This document shows, piece after piece, positions 1 to 8,839 of a stretch of DNA of 64,000 bases (the first letter of the stretch is position 1; each line of letters starts with the position of its first letter). A program made the translations under genes and the position numbers. Source of the DNA: Desulfovibrionaceae bacterium (GTDB taxonomy: Bacteria; Desulfobacterota; Desulfovibrionia; Desulfovibrionales; Desulfovibrionaceae). The stretch spans positions 1-64,000 of the forward strand of contig JAFLSV010000005.1 in assembly GCA_022510785.1 (NCBI GenBank). The letters run 5' to 3'. The notes below the pieces were generated by a model. The model was not told the DNA's origin. It did not search any database and worked only from the letters and a program-made list of their open reading frames with translations.

Positions 1-224
1 CATCATCAATGCGTCTGTCGATGAATCCTGTCGAACTCCAGCGAGTTCAAATTCGGCCAAAATTTCTTCATCCGCCTTGTTGTGTGTTTGATCGCCATGG
101 GTACGATTTTGTGCCCCTGCTCCCCGGCCATCCGCGAAAAATTTAATATTTTTTGGGTTTGTCATCGCCGGCGGGCTTTTCCGCTGGACGAACGGGGCGT
201 TTGAGGCTATGAAACATCCCTTGC
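1..224. other. Unassigned region upstream of truB
   Basis: No gene can be assigned with confidence. In related genomes a DHH-family phosphoesterase or rbfA normally precedes truB, but the plus-strand frames here end at stops (for example at 89-91) and show no recognisable C-terminus of either. A short AT-rich tract lies near 137-160 and may hold a truB promoter, although no clean -35/-10 pair is visible. One minus-strand frame stays open from about 225 to the window edge, but its translation is unrecognisable and it overlaps the truB start. Confidence 0.4.
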
Positions 225-1172
225 ATGGAACAGCAACACGGAATTTTGGTGATCGACAAGCCCGGAGGGCTCAGTTCGGCCCAATGTGTGGCGCGCCTCA
301 AGCGCCTGGGCCAGAAGAAGATTGGTCACGCCGGCACACTGGATCCCATGGCCACGGGGGTTCTGCTCGTGCTTCTGGGGCAGGCCACCAAGCTTTCAGG
401 CTACCTGCTTGAAGGGGGGGGCAAGCGCTATGCCGGCACGCTGCGTCTGGGCCTGACCACGGAAACGTGGGATAAGGACGGCGCGCCTGTTTCGGAATTT
501 CCGCTCCATGCATACGGCCCCGAGGGCTCATCGTGGGCCGGTCTGCCGCTGGAAGCGGCTGTGCGCCGCGAGGTGGACGCCTGGCTGAACGTGCGGGAAC
601 AGCCCGTTCCCCCCTATTCCGCCGCCAAACACCAGGGTCAGCCGCTTTACAAACTGGCCCGGGCCGGAAAGGATGTTCCGGCCAAGGTGAAGCATATTCA
701 TGTTTCGCACGCCCAGGTTCAATGGGTGAACCTGCCGGATGTGCGATTCCGGGTGACTTGCAGTTCCGGTTCCTACATACGGTCCCTGGCCCACAGCTTG
801 GGGATGCGCCTGGGGTGCGGAGCCACGCTCACGGAACTGACCCGGGAATACAGCCACCCGTTTGGTCTGGATATCGCCCACCGCCTGGACGATGTGCTGG
901 CCGAGCCGGAAAGGCTCCCGCAATGGGTGCTGCCTGTTGACGCCGCTTTGCCCGGCTGGTCCGCGTTCTCTGTGGACGCCCGCGCCGCGGCGGATCTGCG
1001 CAACGGCATACCCGCCCCCCACAGGCCGGAATTCGGCCCCTTTGTGGAGGGCACCCGCGCCGTGCTGCGCGGCGCGGACGGCGAGCCGCTGGCCCTGGCC
1101 GAAGCGCGTGAACAGGCCGGAAAGCCCGTCTGGGCCGTGCTGCGGGGGCTTTTTACCCCATCAACCCCCTGA
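225..1172 (+). CDS. truB: tRNA pseudouridine(55) synthase TruB
   Basis: Isomerises U55 to pseudouridine in the T-loop of tRNAs. The 315-residue product has the family N-terminal motif GILVIDKP (residues 6-13) and the catalytic motif [14 protein letters not shown], with the nucleophilic aspartate at about residue 40; the C-terminal part resembles the PUA-like region of bacterial TruB. An in-frame stop lies at 210-212, so ATG 225 is the first possible start; no strong ribosome binding site precedes it. Its stop overlaps the hairpin leading into rpsO, a gene order (truB-rpsO-pnp) conserved in many bacteria. Identification is firm; only the upstream control is unclear. Confidence 0.96.
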   Translation: MEQQHGILVIDKPGGLSSAQCVARLKRLGQKKIGHAGTLDPMATGVLLVLLGQATKLSGYLLEGGGKRYAGTLRLGLTTETWDKDGAPVSEFPLHAYGPEGSSWAGLPLEAAVRREVDAWLNVREQPVPPYSAAKHQGQPLYKLARAGKDVPAKVKHIHVSHAQVQWVNLPDVRFRVTCSSGSYIRSLAHSLGMRLGCGATLTELTREYSHPFGLDIAHRLDDVLAEPERLPQWVLPVDAALPGWSAFSVDARAAADLRNGIPAPHRPEFGPFVEGTRAVLRGADGEPLALAEAREQAGKPVWAVLRGLFTPSTP

Positions 1173-1193
1173 ACGCCGTTCAGGGACAGGAGG
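1167..1193 (+). promoter_or_regulatory. rpsO leader hairpin and ribosome binding site
   Basis: CCCTGAAC (1167-1174) pairs perfectly with GTTCAGGG (1178-1185) around a three-base loop, and the strong Shine-Dalgarno AGGAGG follows at 1188-1193. The stem begins inside the truB stop region. In other bacteria S15 represses its own translation by binding a structured rpsO leader, so this hairpin is a candidate operator; that role is inferred. Confidence 0.5.
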
Positions 1194-1201
1194 ATAACGC
1201 T

Positions 1202-1471
1202 GTGGTCATGGATACCGCCCAGAAAAAGGCCGTTATTGCCGCCCACGCCAAACACGAAGGCGATACCGGCTCGCCGGAAGTGCAAATCGCTCTTCTGACC
1301 GCCCGCATCGAAGGGCTGGCTGATCACTTCAAGGTTCACAAAAAAGACTTTCATTCCCGCACCGGCCTGCTCAAGCTGGTCGGTCAGCGCCGCAAGCTGC
1401 TGAACTATCTGAAGAATACGGATATTCAGCGCTACCGCGCCCTGATTGAAAAACTCGGCCTGCGCAAGTAA
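1202..1471 (+). CDS. rpsO: 30S ribosomal protein S15
   Basis: Primary 16S-rRNA-binding protein of the small subunit platform. The 89-residue product matches S15 along its whole length, including GDTGSPEVQ near residue 20, the conserved HxxDxHSR-like stretch ([12 protein letters not shown]) and the basic [11 protein letters not shown] segment. GTG 1202 is the start because it sits eight bases after AGGAGG (1188-1193), while the ATG two codons later is too far from it. It lies 29 bases after truB and is followed by a strong terminator, so truB-rpsO probably forms one transcript with partial readthrough into pnp. Confidence 0.97.
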   Translation: MVMDTAQKKAVIAAHAKHEGDTGSPEVQIALLTARIEGLADHFKVHKKDFHSRTGLLKLVGQRRKLLNYLKNTDIQRYRALIEKLGLRK

Positions 1472-1486
1472 GCGCGGCGATGACCC

Positions 1487-1527
1487 TGCGGGGCGGGCCT
1501 GGGCAAAAGTCCCGCCCCGCATCTTTT
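1487..1527 (+). terminator. Rho-independent terminator after rpsO
   Basis: An 11-bp perfect stem (1487-1497 with 1511-1521, GC-rich) has a 13-base loop and is followed by TCTTTT. It lies 15 bases after the rpsO stop and before the pnp leader. Confidence 0.85.
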
Positions 1528-1564
1528 CCGCGACGGATATTTTAACCCTTTAATCTTTATGCAA

Positions 1565-1630
1565 GGAAGGAGCATCCGCGCAAAGGGCCGAAACACTCTC
1601 GGTCTTTTTCACGGAGTCTCCTTCCGGGAG
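1565..1630 (+). promoter_or_regulatory. Structured pnp leader with possible attenuator
   Basis: Two mutually dependent structures are visible. GGAAGGAG (1565-1572) is complementary to CTCCTTCC (1618-1625), which lies directly before the pnp Shine-Dalgarno GGGAG (1626-1630). Inside it, GGCCGA (1586-1591) pairs with TCGGTC (1599-1604) and is followed at once by TTTTT (1605-1609), the shape of a small intrinsic terminator. PNPase in enterobacteria represses its own mRNA through a double-stranded leader; an analogous role here is inferred. Confidence 0.4.
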
Positions 1631-1636
1631 AAGTCT

Positions 1637-3841
1637 ATGAGCAGTTTGTTGAAAGGAACGCGCGTGAGCGCCACCGTGGGCGGCAAGGAGATTCTTCTGG
1701 AAACAGGCCGCGTGGCCCGGCAGGCCGGGGGCGCGGTATGGATTCAGTGCGGCGGCACGGTGGCTCTGGTCACGGTGTGCGAACAGCCTCTGGACACGCC
1801 CAGGGACTTTTTTCCGCTGACCGTGGAATATTCCGAAAAAATGTATGCCGCCGGCCGCATTCCCGGGAACTTTTTCCGGCGCGAAATCGGCCGCCCCGCT
1901 GACAACGAAACCCTGGTGGCGCGCCTTATCGACCGTCCCATCCGCCCCCTGTTTCCCAAGGGCTACGGCAATGAAGTGCAGGTGCTGGCCAGCGTCATTT
2001 CCGCCGACCCGGACAATCTGCCCGATGTGCTGTGCATTACCGGCGCGTCCGCCGCGGTGTGCCTGTCGTCCACGCCCTTTGCCGGCCCCATTGCCGGGGC
2101 GCGCCTGGGCCGTGTGGACGGGCGCTTTGTCATCAATCCCACCCGGCAGGAGCTGGAGCGCAGCGAGCTGAACATTGTGTTCGCCGCGTCCCGCGACGCC
2201 GTGGTCATGGTGGAGGGCGAGGCCCGGTTTGCGCCCGAAGCCGTGATCATCGAAGCGCTGGAGTGGGGCCACAAGGCCATCCAGCCCCTGCTCGACGCGC
2301 AGGAAGAGCTGGTGCGTCTGGCGGGCAAGCCCAAGGCGCCCTTCACACCCAAGGAAGATGACCCTGAAATTTACGCCCATGTGGAAAAACTGGCTCTGGA
2401 AGCGGGCATGGAAGACGCCCTGCGCATCCCTGACAAGCTGGAGCGCAAGGAAGCCCGCAAGGCCGTGAAGACCAGGGTCAGGGACATGCTGGCCGCCGAC
2501 CCCGCGTGGGCCGAAAACGAGGAAGCCCAGCGCGAAGTGGGCGCGATACTGGAGCATCTGGAGAAAAAACTGGTGCGCCGCCGTATTCTGACGGAAGGCA
2601 CCCGCATGGATAACCGCGATACCAAAACGGTGCGGCCCATTGAAATCGAAACCGGCGTTCTGCCCCGCGCCCATGGCTCAGTGCTGTTTGCCCGCGGTGA
2701 AACCAAGGCGCTGGTGGTGACCACGCTGGGCAGCTCCACCGATGAGCAGCGCGTGGATTCTCTGGTGGGAGACGAAACCAGGCGTTTTATGCTGCACTAC
2801 AACTTCCCGCCCTTCTCGGTGGGAGAGGTCAAGGCGCCCCGTGTTTCCCGCCGCGAAATCGGACACGGAGCCCTGGCCGAGCGCGCGCTGAGGCCCATTA
2901 TTCCTTCGCCTGAAAGTTTCCCCTATACCGTGCGCGTGGTGTCCGAAACCGTGGAATCCAACGGTTCCTCGTCCATGGCCGCGGTGTGCGGCGGCTGCCT
3001 GTCCCTGATGGACGCGGGCGTGCCCATTTCGGCCCCGGTGGCCGGTGTGGCCATGGGCCTGATCAAGGAAGGCGATGAGTACCTGGTGCTGACCGATATC
3101 TTGGGTGACGAAGACGCCCTGGGCGATATGGACTTCAAGATTGCGGGCACGGCCGACGGCGTGACCGCCGTGCAGATGGACATCAAGATTAATGGTCTGC
3201 CCACGGAAGTCATGGCGCGGGCCATGCAGCAGGCCAAAGAAGCCCGCCTGCATATTCTGGGAATTATGACCCGGGCCCTGCCTGCCTATCGTGAAAGCCT
3301 GTCGCCCTATGCGCCCCAGCATGAGGAAGTGTACGTCAACCCCGAGGTCATCCGCATGATCATCGGCCCTGGCGGCAAGAACATCAAGGCCATTACCTCG
3401 GCCACCGGCGCGTCCATCGACATTGACGATTCGGGCCGCGTTTCGGTGTTCGCGCCCACGCAGGAAGCCATGCGGCAGGCCAAGGAAATGGTTCTGTACT
3501 ACGACCAGCACGCCGAACTGGGCAAGAATTATACCGCCAAGGTGCGCCGCATTCTGGAAATCGGAGCCATTGTGGAGCTTTTGCCCAACCTGGAGGCCCT
3601 GGTGCATATCTCCCAGCTGGATACCAGCCGGGTGGAAAAGGTGGAAGACGTGGCCCGCCTGGGCGAGGATATGGTGGTCAAGGTTATCGAGATCAACGGC
3701 GATCGCATCCGCGCCAGCCGCAAGGCCGTTCTGCTGGAAGAACAGGGCGTGGAATGGAAGCCGGAGGACACGGCCCGCCCGCCCCGCGCTGACCGGGGTG
3801 ACCGCGGGGGCCGCCGGGGCGGCAGCCGTGAGCGCCGCTGA
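1637..3841 (+). CDS. pnp: Polyribonucleotide nucleotidyltransferase (PNPase)
   Basis: Phosphorolytic 3'-5' exoribonuclease of the mRNA degradation machinery. The 734-residue product has two RNase PH cores (about 10-210 and 310-540), a KH domain with the [10 protein letters not shown] loop (about 570-590), and an S1 domain from about 620. It ends in a short Arg/Gly-rich tail. ATG 1637 is preferred over an upstream in-frame ATG at 1559 because the protein family starts at this point and GGGAG lies six bases before it. A bidirectional terminator follows 20 bases after the stop. Confidence 0.97.
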   Translation: MSSLLKGTRVSATVGGKEILLETGRVARQAGGAVWIQCGGTVALVTVCEQPLDTPRDFFPLTVEYSEKMYAAGRIPGNFFRREIGRPADNETLVARLIDRPIRPLFPKGYGNEVQVLASVISADPDNLPDVLCITGASAAVCLSSTPFAGPIAGARLGRVDGRFVINPTRQELERSELNIVFAASRDAVVMVEGEARFAPEAVIIEALEWGHKAIQPLLDAQEELVRLAGKPKAPFTPKEDDPEIYAHVEKLALEAGMEDALRIPDKLERKEARKAVKTRVRDMLAADPAWAENEEAQREVGAILEHLEKKLVRRRILTEGTRMDNRDTKTVRPIEIETGVLPRAHGSVLFARGETKALVVTTLGSSTDEQRVDSLVGDETRRFMLHYNFPPFSVGEVKAPRVSRREIGHGALAERALRPIIPSPESFPYTVRVVSETVESNGSSSMAAVCGGCLSLMDAGVPISAPVAGVAMGLIKEGDEYLVLTDILGDEDALGDMDFKIAGTADGVTAVQMDIKINGLPTEVMARAMQQAKEARLHILGIMTRALPAYRESLSPYAPQHEEVYVNPEVIRMIIGPGGKNIKAITSATGASIDIDDSGRVSVFAPTQEAMRQAKEMVLYYDQHAELGKNYTAKVRRILEIGAIVELLPNLEALVHISQLDTSRVEKVEDVARLGEDMVVKVIEINGDRIRASRKAVLLEEQGVEWKPEDTARPPRADRGDRGGRRGGSRERR

Positions 3842-3860
3842 TCCATAAAGGATACGATGA

Positions 3861-3900
3861 AAACACAAGGGGCCGCGCCTGTGCGGCCCCTTGTGTTTTG
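3861..3900. terminator. Bidirectional terminator between pnp and glutamine synthetase
   Basis: A 16-bp perfect stem (3861-3876 with 3883-3898) encloses a six-base loop. It has T-rich sequence on the plus side and, read on the minus strand, an A-to-T-rich flank, so it can end both the pnp transcript and the convergent glutamine synthetase transcript. Confidence 0.85.
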
Positions 3901-3932
3901 TCATGATTGGGCAGCTTCAATCAGATTTTGTT

Positions 3933-6047
3933 CTACTTGATAAAGAGCATTTCCTGATAGCCGGGCAGGGGCCAGAGCTCAGCGGAAACGCGGCATTCCA
4001 GCGCGTCCGCGTGGGATCGCGCTTCGTCCATGAGCGGCAGGGCGGCCGCGCACAGCCGCCTGGCTTCGCTCAGGGCATCGGCGCTTTCTTCCTCAAGCAG
4101 GCGCTCCAGGCTGTCCACAGCCAGAGCCAGGGCATTGATCTGTTCTTCCAGTTCGCCCGCAAGGCGGGCGCGGTAGGAACCGGGCGCGGCGGCCCTGGCC
4201 GCGGCGCCGGAGCTCAGCCTGTCCTGGTACTTGAGCGCGGCGGGCAGGATCAGCGTGCGGGCCATGCTGATCACAAGCTTTGCCTCGGTGCGGATGGTCT
4301 TGCTGTACTGCTCCAGATAGATGTCCTGCCGGGAGAGCAGCTCCGCCTTGTCAAAGACGCCGTAGCGGGTGAACAGATCCATGACTTCCGGAGATTCCAG
4401 GATGGGCAGCGCGTCTGGCGTGTTTACCAGATTGGGCAGACCGCGCCGCGCCGCCTCTTCCTTCCAGGCGTCGGCATAGCCGTCGCCGTTGAAGACCACG
4501 GCTCCGTGCTTGCCGAGGATGTCGCGCAGCACGGACTGCACCGCCGCGTTGCGGTTTTCCGGCGTGGCGGGCTTTCCTTTCATGGCCGCTTCCAGGGCGC
4601 TGGCCAGACAGTCCAGAGAGTCCGCCATCATGGTGTTGAGGGCCACCTGCGGCCCGGCAATGGACATGCTTGACCCCACGGCGCGGAATTCAAAGCGGTT
4701 GCCGGTGAAGGCGAAGGGGCTGGTGCGGTTGCGGTCGCCGGGATCGCGGGACAGGTCGGGCAGGGTATCCACGCCGATGTGCATGGTCTTTTTGGTTTTG
4801 CTTTTGCCCGCACCGCCGGTGGCGATCCGCTCAAGAATGTCGGAAAGCTGATCCCCAAGGTACACGGACATGATGGCGGGCGGGGCCTCATTGGCGCCCA
4901 GCCGGTGATCGTTGGAGGCCGAGGCCACGGTGGAGCGCAGCAGGCCGCCGTACTTGTGCATGGCGCGTATGGCCGCCGCGCAGAAGATCAGGAACTGCGC
5001 GTTTTTTTCCGGTGTTTCTCCGGGCTCGAACAGGCTGCCCAGTTCCTTGTTGCCGATGGAGTAGTTGAGGTGCTTGCCCGATCCGTTGATGCCGGCAAAG
5101 GGCTTTTCGTGCAGGATGCAGAAGAGATCGTGGCGCTCCGCCACACTTTTCAGAATCTGCATGACAAGCTGGTTGTGATCCGTGGCGGGGTTGGCGGCCT
5201 CGTGGATGGGGGCAATTTCGTACTGGCTGGGCGCCACCTCGTTGTGCCTGGTTTTGACGGGCACGCCGAGCCTGCACAGCTCTTCGTCCACGTCGCTCAT
5301 GAATTCCAGCACGCGGGCGGGAATGGCCCCAAAGTACTGGTCCTCAAATTCCTGGCCCTTGGCCGGTTTTGCGCCAAACAGCGTGCGTCCGGCCACAAGC
5401 AGATCGGGCCGGGCCAGCGCGTATTTGCGGTCAATGAGGAAGTACTCCTGCTCCGGGCCCACACTGGAGAGCACCGGCAGGCTTGTGCGGGTGCCGAAAA
5501 AGTCCAGCACGCGCCGGGCCTGGGCATCAAGGGCCACAAGACTGCGCAGAAGCGGCGTTTTTTTGTCCAGCGCCTCGCCCGACCAGGAAATAAACACCGA
5601 GGGAATGCACAGCACCGTGCCGTGCGGGGCCTGGAGCACATAGGCGGGGCTGGTCACGTCCCAGGCTGTGTAGCCCCGCGCCTCGAAGGTGGAGCGCAGA
5701 CCCCCGGAAGGAAAGCTTGAGGCGTCCGGCTCGCTCTGGATGAGCATATCACCGCTGAAGGCGGCAATGGCCCTGCCGTGTCCGTCCGGTTTGAGGAAAC
5801 TGTCGTGTTTTTCCGCGGTCAGGCCGGTCAGCGGGTAAAAAATATGGGTAAAGTGCGTGGCCCCCTTGGCGATGGCCCAGTCCTTCATGGCTGTGGCGAC
5901 GACATCGGCCGCCGTGGGATCCAGGGGCTGCCTGTGGTCAATGGTGCGCCGCAGGGAGGCATACACGGCCTTGGGAAGGCGCTCCCGCATGACGGCATCG
6001 CTGAAAACATTTTCTCCGAATACTTCGGTGGGCGTTTTGGCGGACAT
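3933..6047 (-). CDS. glnN: Glutamine synthetase type III (GlnN family)
   Basis: ATP-dependent condensation of glutamate and ammonia to glutamine. At 704 residues it has the length of the GSIII family rather than the roughly 470 of GlnA. Family features include an N-terminal GSIII region with the [11 protein letters not shown] segment near residue 70, the substrate/metal motif [14 protein letters not shown] around 260, and a [12 protein letters not shown] active-site segment near 310. The start ATG (complement of 6045-6047) is preceded by AAGGAAG. It is monocistronic, convergent to pnp, and has a good sigma-54 promoter about 155 bases upstream, indicating nitrogen control. No P-II or adenylyltransferase gene is nearby. 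The GSIII class is firm; the symbol follows family usage. Confidence 0.94.
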   Translation of the reverse strand: MSAKTPTEVFGENVFSDAVMRERLPKAVYASLRRTIDHRQPLDPTAADVVATAMKDWAIAKGATHFTHIFYPLTGLTAEKHDSFLKPDGHGRAIAAFSGDMLIQSEPDASSFPSGGLRSTFEARGYTAWDVTSPAYVLQAPHGTVLCIPSVFISWSGEALDKKTPLLRSLVALDAQARRVLDFFGTRTSLPVLSSVGPEQEYFLIDRKYALARPDLLVAGRTLFGAKPAKGQEFEDQYFGAIPARVLEFMSDVDEELCRLGVPVKTRHNEVAPSQYEIAPIHEAANPATDHNQLVMQILKSVAERHDLFCILHEKPFAGINGSGKHLNYSIGNKELGSLFEPGETPEKNAQFLIFCAAAIRAMHKYGGLLRSTVASASNDHRLGANEAPPAIMSVYLGDQLSDILERIATGGAGKSKTKKTMHIGVDTLPDLSRDPGDRNRTSPFAFTGNRFEFRAVGSSMSIAGPQVALNTMMADSLDCLASALEAAMKGKPATPENRNAAVQSVLRDILGKHGAVVFNGDGYADAWKEEAARRGLPNLVNTPDALPILESPEVMDLFTRYGVFDKAELLSRQDIYLEQYSKTIRTEAKLVISMARTLILPAALKYQDRLSSGAAARAAAPGSYRARLAGELEEQINALALAVDSLERLLEEESADALSEARRLCAAALPLMDEARSHADALECRVSAELWPLPGYQEMLFIK

Positions 6048-6095
6048 GGTTCTCTTCCTTTGCGCGATAAAGGGGGAATGCCCCGCTTCAGAGAG

Positions 6096-6109
6096 CTTCC
6101 TTAAGGAAG
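6096..6109. promoter_or_regulatory. Palindrome in the glutamine synthetase leader
   Basis: CTTCCTTAAGGAAG is a perfect 14-bp palindrome about 50 bases upstream of the glutamine synthetase start, next to a small GGGG/CCCC hairpin at 6073-6084. It could be an operator or a leader structure; nothing in the sequence decides which. Confidence 0.3.
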
Positions 6110-6201
6110 GCGATCCCTGAAGGAGGGCTCAAGGTGCCGCCGGGGAGGCTTGCTCCGGAAGCGGGCGGCGGAATGTGCGGCGCACCGCACCGATGCGGAA
6201 A

Positions 6202-6217
6202 AGCATGTCGTGTGCCT
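6202..6217 (-). promoter_or_regulatory. Sigma-54 (-24/-12) promoter for glutamine synthetase
   Basis: Read on the minus strand the site is AGGCACACGACATGCT. It has GGCAC at -24 and TGCT at -12, with the required ten bases between GG and GC, against the consensus TGGCACG-N4-TTGCW. Transcription would start near 6192 and leave a leader of about 145 bases. Upstream of it (6220-6290) the DNA is AT-rich, as is usual for IHF or activator sites. Confidence 0.6.
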
Positions 6218-6449
6218 GTTGTGGTAATAATATTTTATTTCAATTGGTTAATAAAATTTTGGGGTGGGCGGCGCTCCACAGGCGCGGTTCATTTTTATTC
6301 CAAAGCCGCTGTGCGGGCTGCCGCACGGCGCGCATGCCTTCCGTGCCGCGTGTGAAGATAAGGGCCGCAAGGCATTCAGGGGCGCGCATGAAACAGGACA
6401 GCGGGGTTTTGTCCCTTCTTTTTCCGCAGCTTGCGGGCGCGGTGCAATT

Positions 6450-6514
6450 TTGTATCAACAGCACAGGATTGTATCAAATAATTATGTGGATTCTTTGACA
6501 AAATTTGTTATACT
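6450..6514 (+). promoter_or_regulatory. Candidate dapL promoter region with direct repeats
   Basis: TTGTATCAA occurs twice, at 6450-6458 and 6469-6477, 19 bases apart. A consensus -10 box TATACT lies at 6509-6514 but has no matching -35 hexamer 16-18 bases upstream. This arrangement would suit an activator-dependent promoter. The remaining part of the 6048-6603 gap holds the glutamine synthetase promoter and no convincing gene. Confidence 0.35.
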
Positions 6515-6603
6515 CCAAGGCCGGGATATTTGGGTTCTTCCCCCAATCCCGCGTTTTGCCTGGGGAAAACTGGGGGAAGCCCTGTTCATAAGGAGATGCG
6601 CCC

Positions 6604-7821
6604 ATGAATGAGCGGACGTCTTTTGTTCCGGCCGACCGGGTGGCCGCGTTGCCACCCTATCTGTTTGCGGGCATCGATCGTGCCCGGGCCGAGGCCGAGG
6701 CCCGGGGGCTGGATATCATCAGTCTGGGCATCGGCGATCCGGATACGCCCACGCCGGATTTCATCATCGAGGCTCTGCGCGGCGCGGCGGGGCGGCCGGA
6801 CAATCATCGCTATCCTTCCTATGAAGGCATGCCGGCGTTCCGGCGGGCCGTGGCCGACTGGTATGCCGCGCGCTTTGGCGTGGATGATCTGGATCCGGAT
6901 CGTGAAATTCTGTGCACCATCGGCTCCAAGGAAGCCATAGGGCATTTTCCCTTCGCGTGGGTCAACCCGGGTGATCTGGTGCTGGTGCCGTCGCCGGGCT
7001 ATCCCGTGTATGCCATTGCCGCCCGCTTTGCCGGCGCTGAGGTTTTGCCCCTCCCGCTCACCGAGGAGAACGGCTTTTTGCCCAATCTGGACGCCATTGA
7101 TGAGGCCGTGTGGGATCGGGCCAAAATCATCTGGCTCAATTCGCCCAACAACCCCACGGGCAGCATGGCCTCCTTGGACTTTTACGGGCGTCTGGTGAGC
7201 CTCTGCCGCCGTCACCATGTGATCCTTGCGCACGATTCGGCCTATTCGGAAATTTATTATGATGATGCGGACAAGCCCCTGTCCGTGTTCAGCGTGCCCG
7301 GCGCGAGGGATGTGGCCATTGAGTTCCAGTCCCTGTCCAAGACCTATAATATGACGGGCTGGCGCGTGGGCATGGCGGTGGGCAACGCGGAACTGGTGCG
7401 CGGGCTGGGCGTGATCAAGGAGAATATGGACTCCGGCACCTTTCAGGCCGTGCAGGAGGCGGCCATGGCCGCGCTGCGCGGGGGGGACGCCTTTTGCCGG
7501 GAATTGCGCCGCATGTACCGCGGCCGGCGGGATACGGTATGCGCGGCGTTGAGGCGTTTTGGTCTGCGCTTTTACGAACCGCGCGGCGCGCTTTATGTGT
7601 GGGCGCGCGTTCCCGACGGATTCACGTCGGAATCCTTTGTTTCCCGCGTGCTCAATGAAACGGGCGTGGTGCTCACCCCCGGCACCGGGTTTGGCGCGGC
7701 CGGAGAAGGCTGGTTCCGCATTTCGCTGACCGTGCCCACGGCCCGTCTGGAAGAGGCCATGTCCCGGCTTGCGCGGGTTCAGGCGATGAATGGGGCGGCG
7801 GGCGCCGGAGGCGTGTTGTGA
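6604..7821 (+). CDS. dapL: LL-diaminopimelate aminotransferase
   Basis: Class I/II PLP enzyme that converts tetrahydrodipicolinate plus glutamate directly to LL-diaminopimelate, bypassing the succinylase or acetylase steps. The 405-residue product shows the family start VPPYLFAGID-like (LPPYLFAGID), SLGIGDPDTPTP, the NSPNNPTGS loop near 180, and the PLP-lysine motif SLSKTYNMTGWR near 245. AAGGAG lies a few bases before ATG 6604. dapF overlaps its end by four bases, which strongly supports the lysine/peptidoglycan assignment over other aminotransferases of the same fold. Confidence 0.93.
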   Translation: MNERTSFVPADRVAALPPYLFAGIDRARAEAEARGLDIISLGIGDPDTPTPDFIIEALRGAAGRPDNHRYPSYEGMPAFRRAVADWYAARFGVDDLDPDREILCTIGSKEAIGHFPFAWVNPGDLVLVPSPGYPVYAIAARFAGAEVLPLPLTEENGFLPNLDAIDEAVWDRAKIIWLNSPNNPTGSMASLDFYGRLVSLCRRHHVILAHDSAYSEIYYDDADKPLSVFSVPGARDVAIEFQSLSKTYNMTGWRVGMAVGNAELVRGLGVIKENMDSGTFQAVQEAAMAALRGGDAFCRELRRMYRGRRDTVCAALRRFGLRFYEPRGALYVWARVPDGFTSESFVSRVLNETGVVLTPGTGFGAAGEGWFRISLTVPTARLEEAMSRLARVQAMNGAAGAGGVL

Positions 7822-8750
7822 ACCGGTATGCCGGGCAGGTGCCCTTTTACAAAATGCATGGCTGCGGCAACGATTTTGTGTTCATTGACAACCGTATAGC
7901 CAGGGTGCCCGAGGAGGATATGGCCCATTGGGCGCGGGCTGTCTGCCGGCCGCATACGGGTGTGGGCGCGGACGGGCTGGTTTTTCTGGAGCTTGTTTCC
8001 GCCGCCTGGAAAGCGCGCCATGGCGGCGCGGATTCTGGTTCGGAGAGTCTGAAAAGGGCGGGCAGGCCGGACGCCGAGCCCGATTATGTCTGGCACTTCT
8101 ACAATGCGGACGGCTCCCGGGCCGGTATGTGCGGCAATGCCTCGCGCTGTGCCGCGCTTCTGTCGCTGCGGCTTGGGCTGGCCGGCCCCGAGCATGTGCT
8201 GGGCACGGATGTTGGGCTGGTGCGGGCCTCGGTCAATCAGCAGGACAGTACGGCGGAGGTGGAACTGCCTCCGGTGCGCGACGCGCGTCCCGCTGTTTCG
8301 CTGGATGTGGAAGGCAGGTCTTTTGATGTGCTGCATGCCGATACCGGGGTGCCCCATGCCGTCATTTTTCTGCATTCCGAGGCCGAGGTGGAGGCTGTGG
8401 ATGTTCAGCGCGCGGGCGCGGCCATCCGCTTTCATCCGCGTTTTGCCCCGGCTGGCGTCAACGTCAATTTCGCCGCGCTGGCAGCGCCTTCTGTCCTCCG
8501 GCTGCGCACCTACGAGCGCGGGGTGGAGGGCGAAACGCTCGCCTGCGGCACCGGCGCGGCCGCCACGGCGTATTGCGCCTTCCGGCAGGGACTGACCGGG
8601 CCGGATGCGCGGCTGGTCACGTCCGGCGGGGAGATTTTGGGCATCCGCATCCGCGACGCTGAGGATGGGGACAGGCCCCTGCTTTCCGGCAGAGCGATCA
8701 CGGTCTTTACCGGGGAGCTCCATCTTGCCGCCGTTCTGGAGGCGCGATAA
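7818..8750 (+). CDS. dapF: Diaminopimelate epimerase
   Basis: Cofactor-independent epimerase converting LL- to meso-diaminopimelate, using two cysteines as acid and base. The first catalytic Cys lies in MCGNASRC (about residue 112) and the second in GETLACGTGA (about residue 240); the N-terminal MHGCGNDF motif is also present. It starts at GTG 7818 within the GTGA overlap with the dapL stop, implying translational coupling. At 310 residues it is slightly longer than usual because of an insertion around residues 65-90 (rich in Gly, Ser and Arg) before the first active-site Cys. Confidence 0.95.
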   Translation: MNRYAGQVPFYKMHGCGNDFVFIDNRIARVPEEDMAHWARAVCRPHTGVGADGLVFLELVSAAWKARHGGADSGSESLKRAGRPDAEPDYVWHFYNADGSRAGMCGNASRCAALLSLRLGLAGPEHVLGTDVGLVRASVNQQDSTAEVELPPVRDARPAVSLDVEGRSFDVLHADTGVPHAVIFLHSEAEVEAVDVQRAGAAIRFHPRFAPAGVNVNFAALAAPSVLRLRTYERGVEGETLACGTGAAATAYCAFRQGLTGPDARLVTSGGEILGIRIRDAEDGDRPLLSGRAITVFTGELHLAAVLEAR

Positions 8751-8839
8751 ACGATTCTTCCGGCGGGCGTATGCGCGGGAGCGGACGGGACAGGAACAGA
8801 AACATCAACAAAAAAACCATGCGATTCGGGAGAGTTGGC

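Noticed and set aside
1-226. Minus-strand open frame running off the window edge upstream of truB
   Set aside because: About 75 codons with no recognisable sequence, overlapping the truB start; such open frames are expected by chance.
6495-6514. TTGACA (6495-6500) and TATACT (6509-6514) as a sigma-70 promoter of dapL
   Set aside because: They are only eight bases apart, far too close for a -35/-10 pair.
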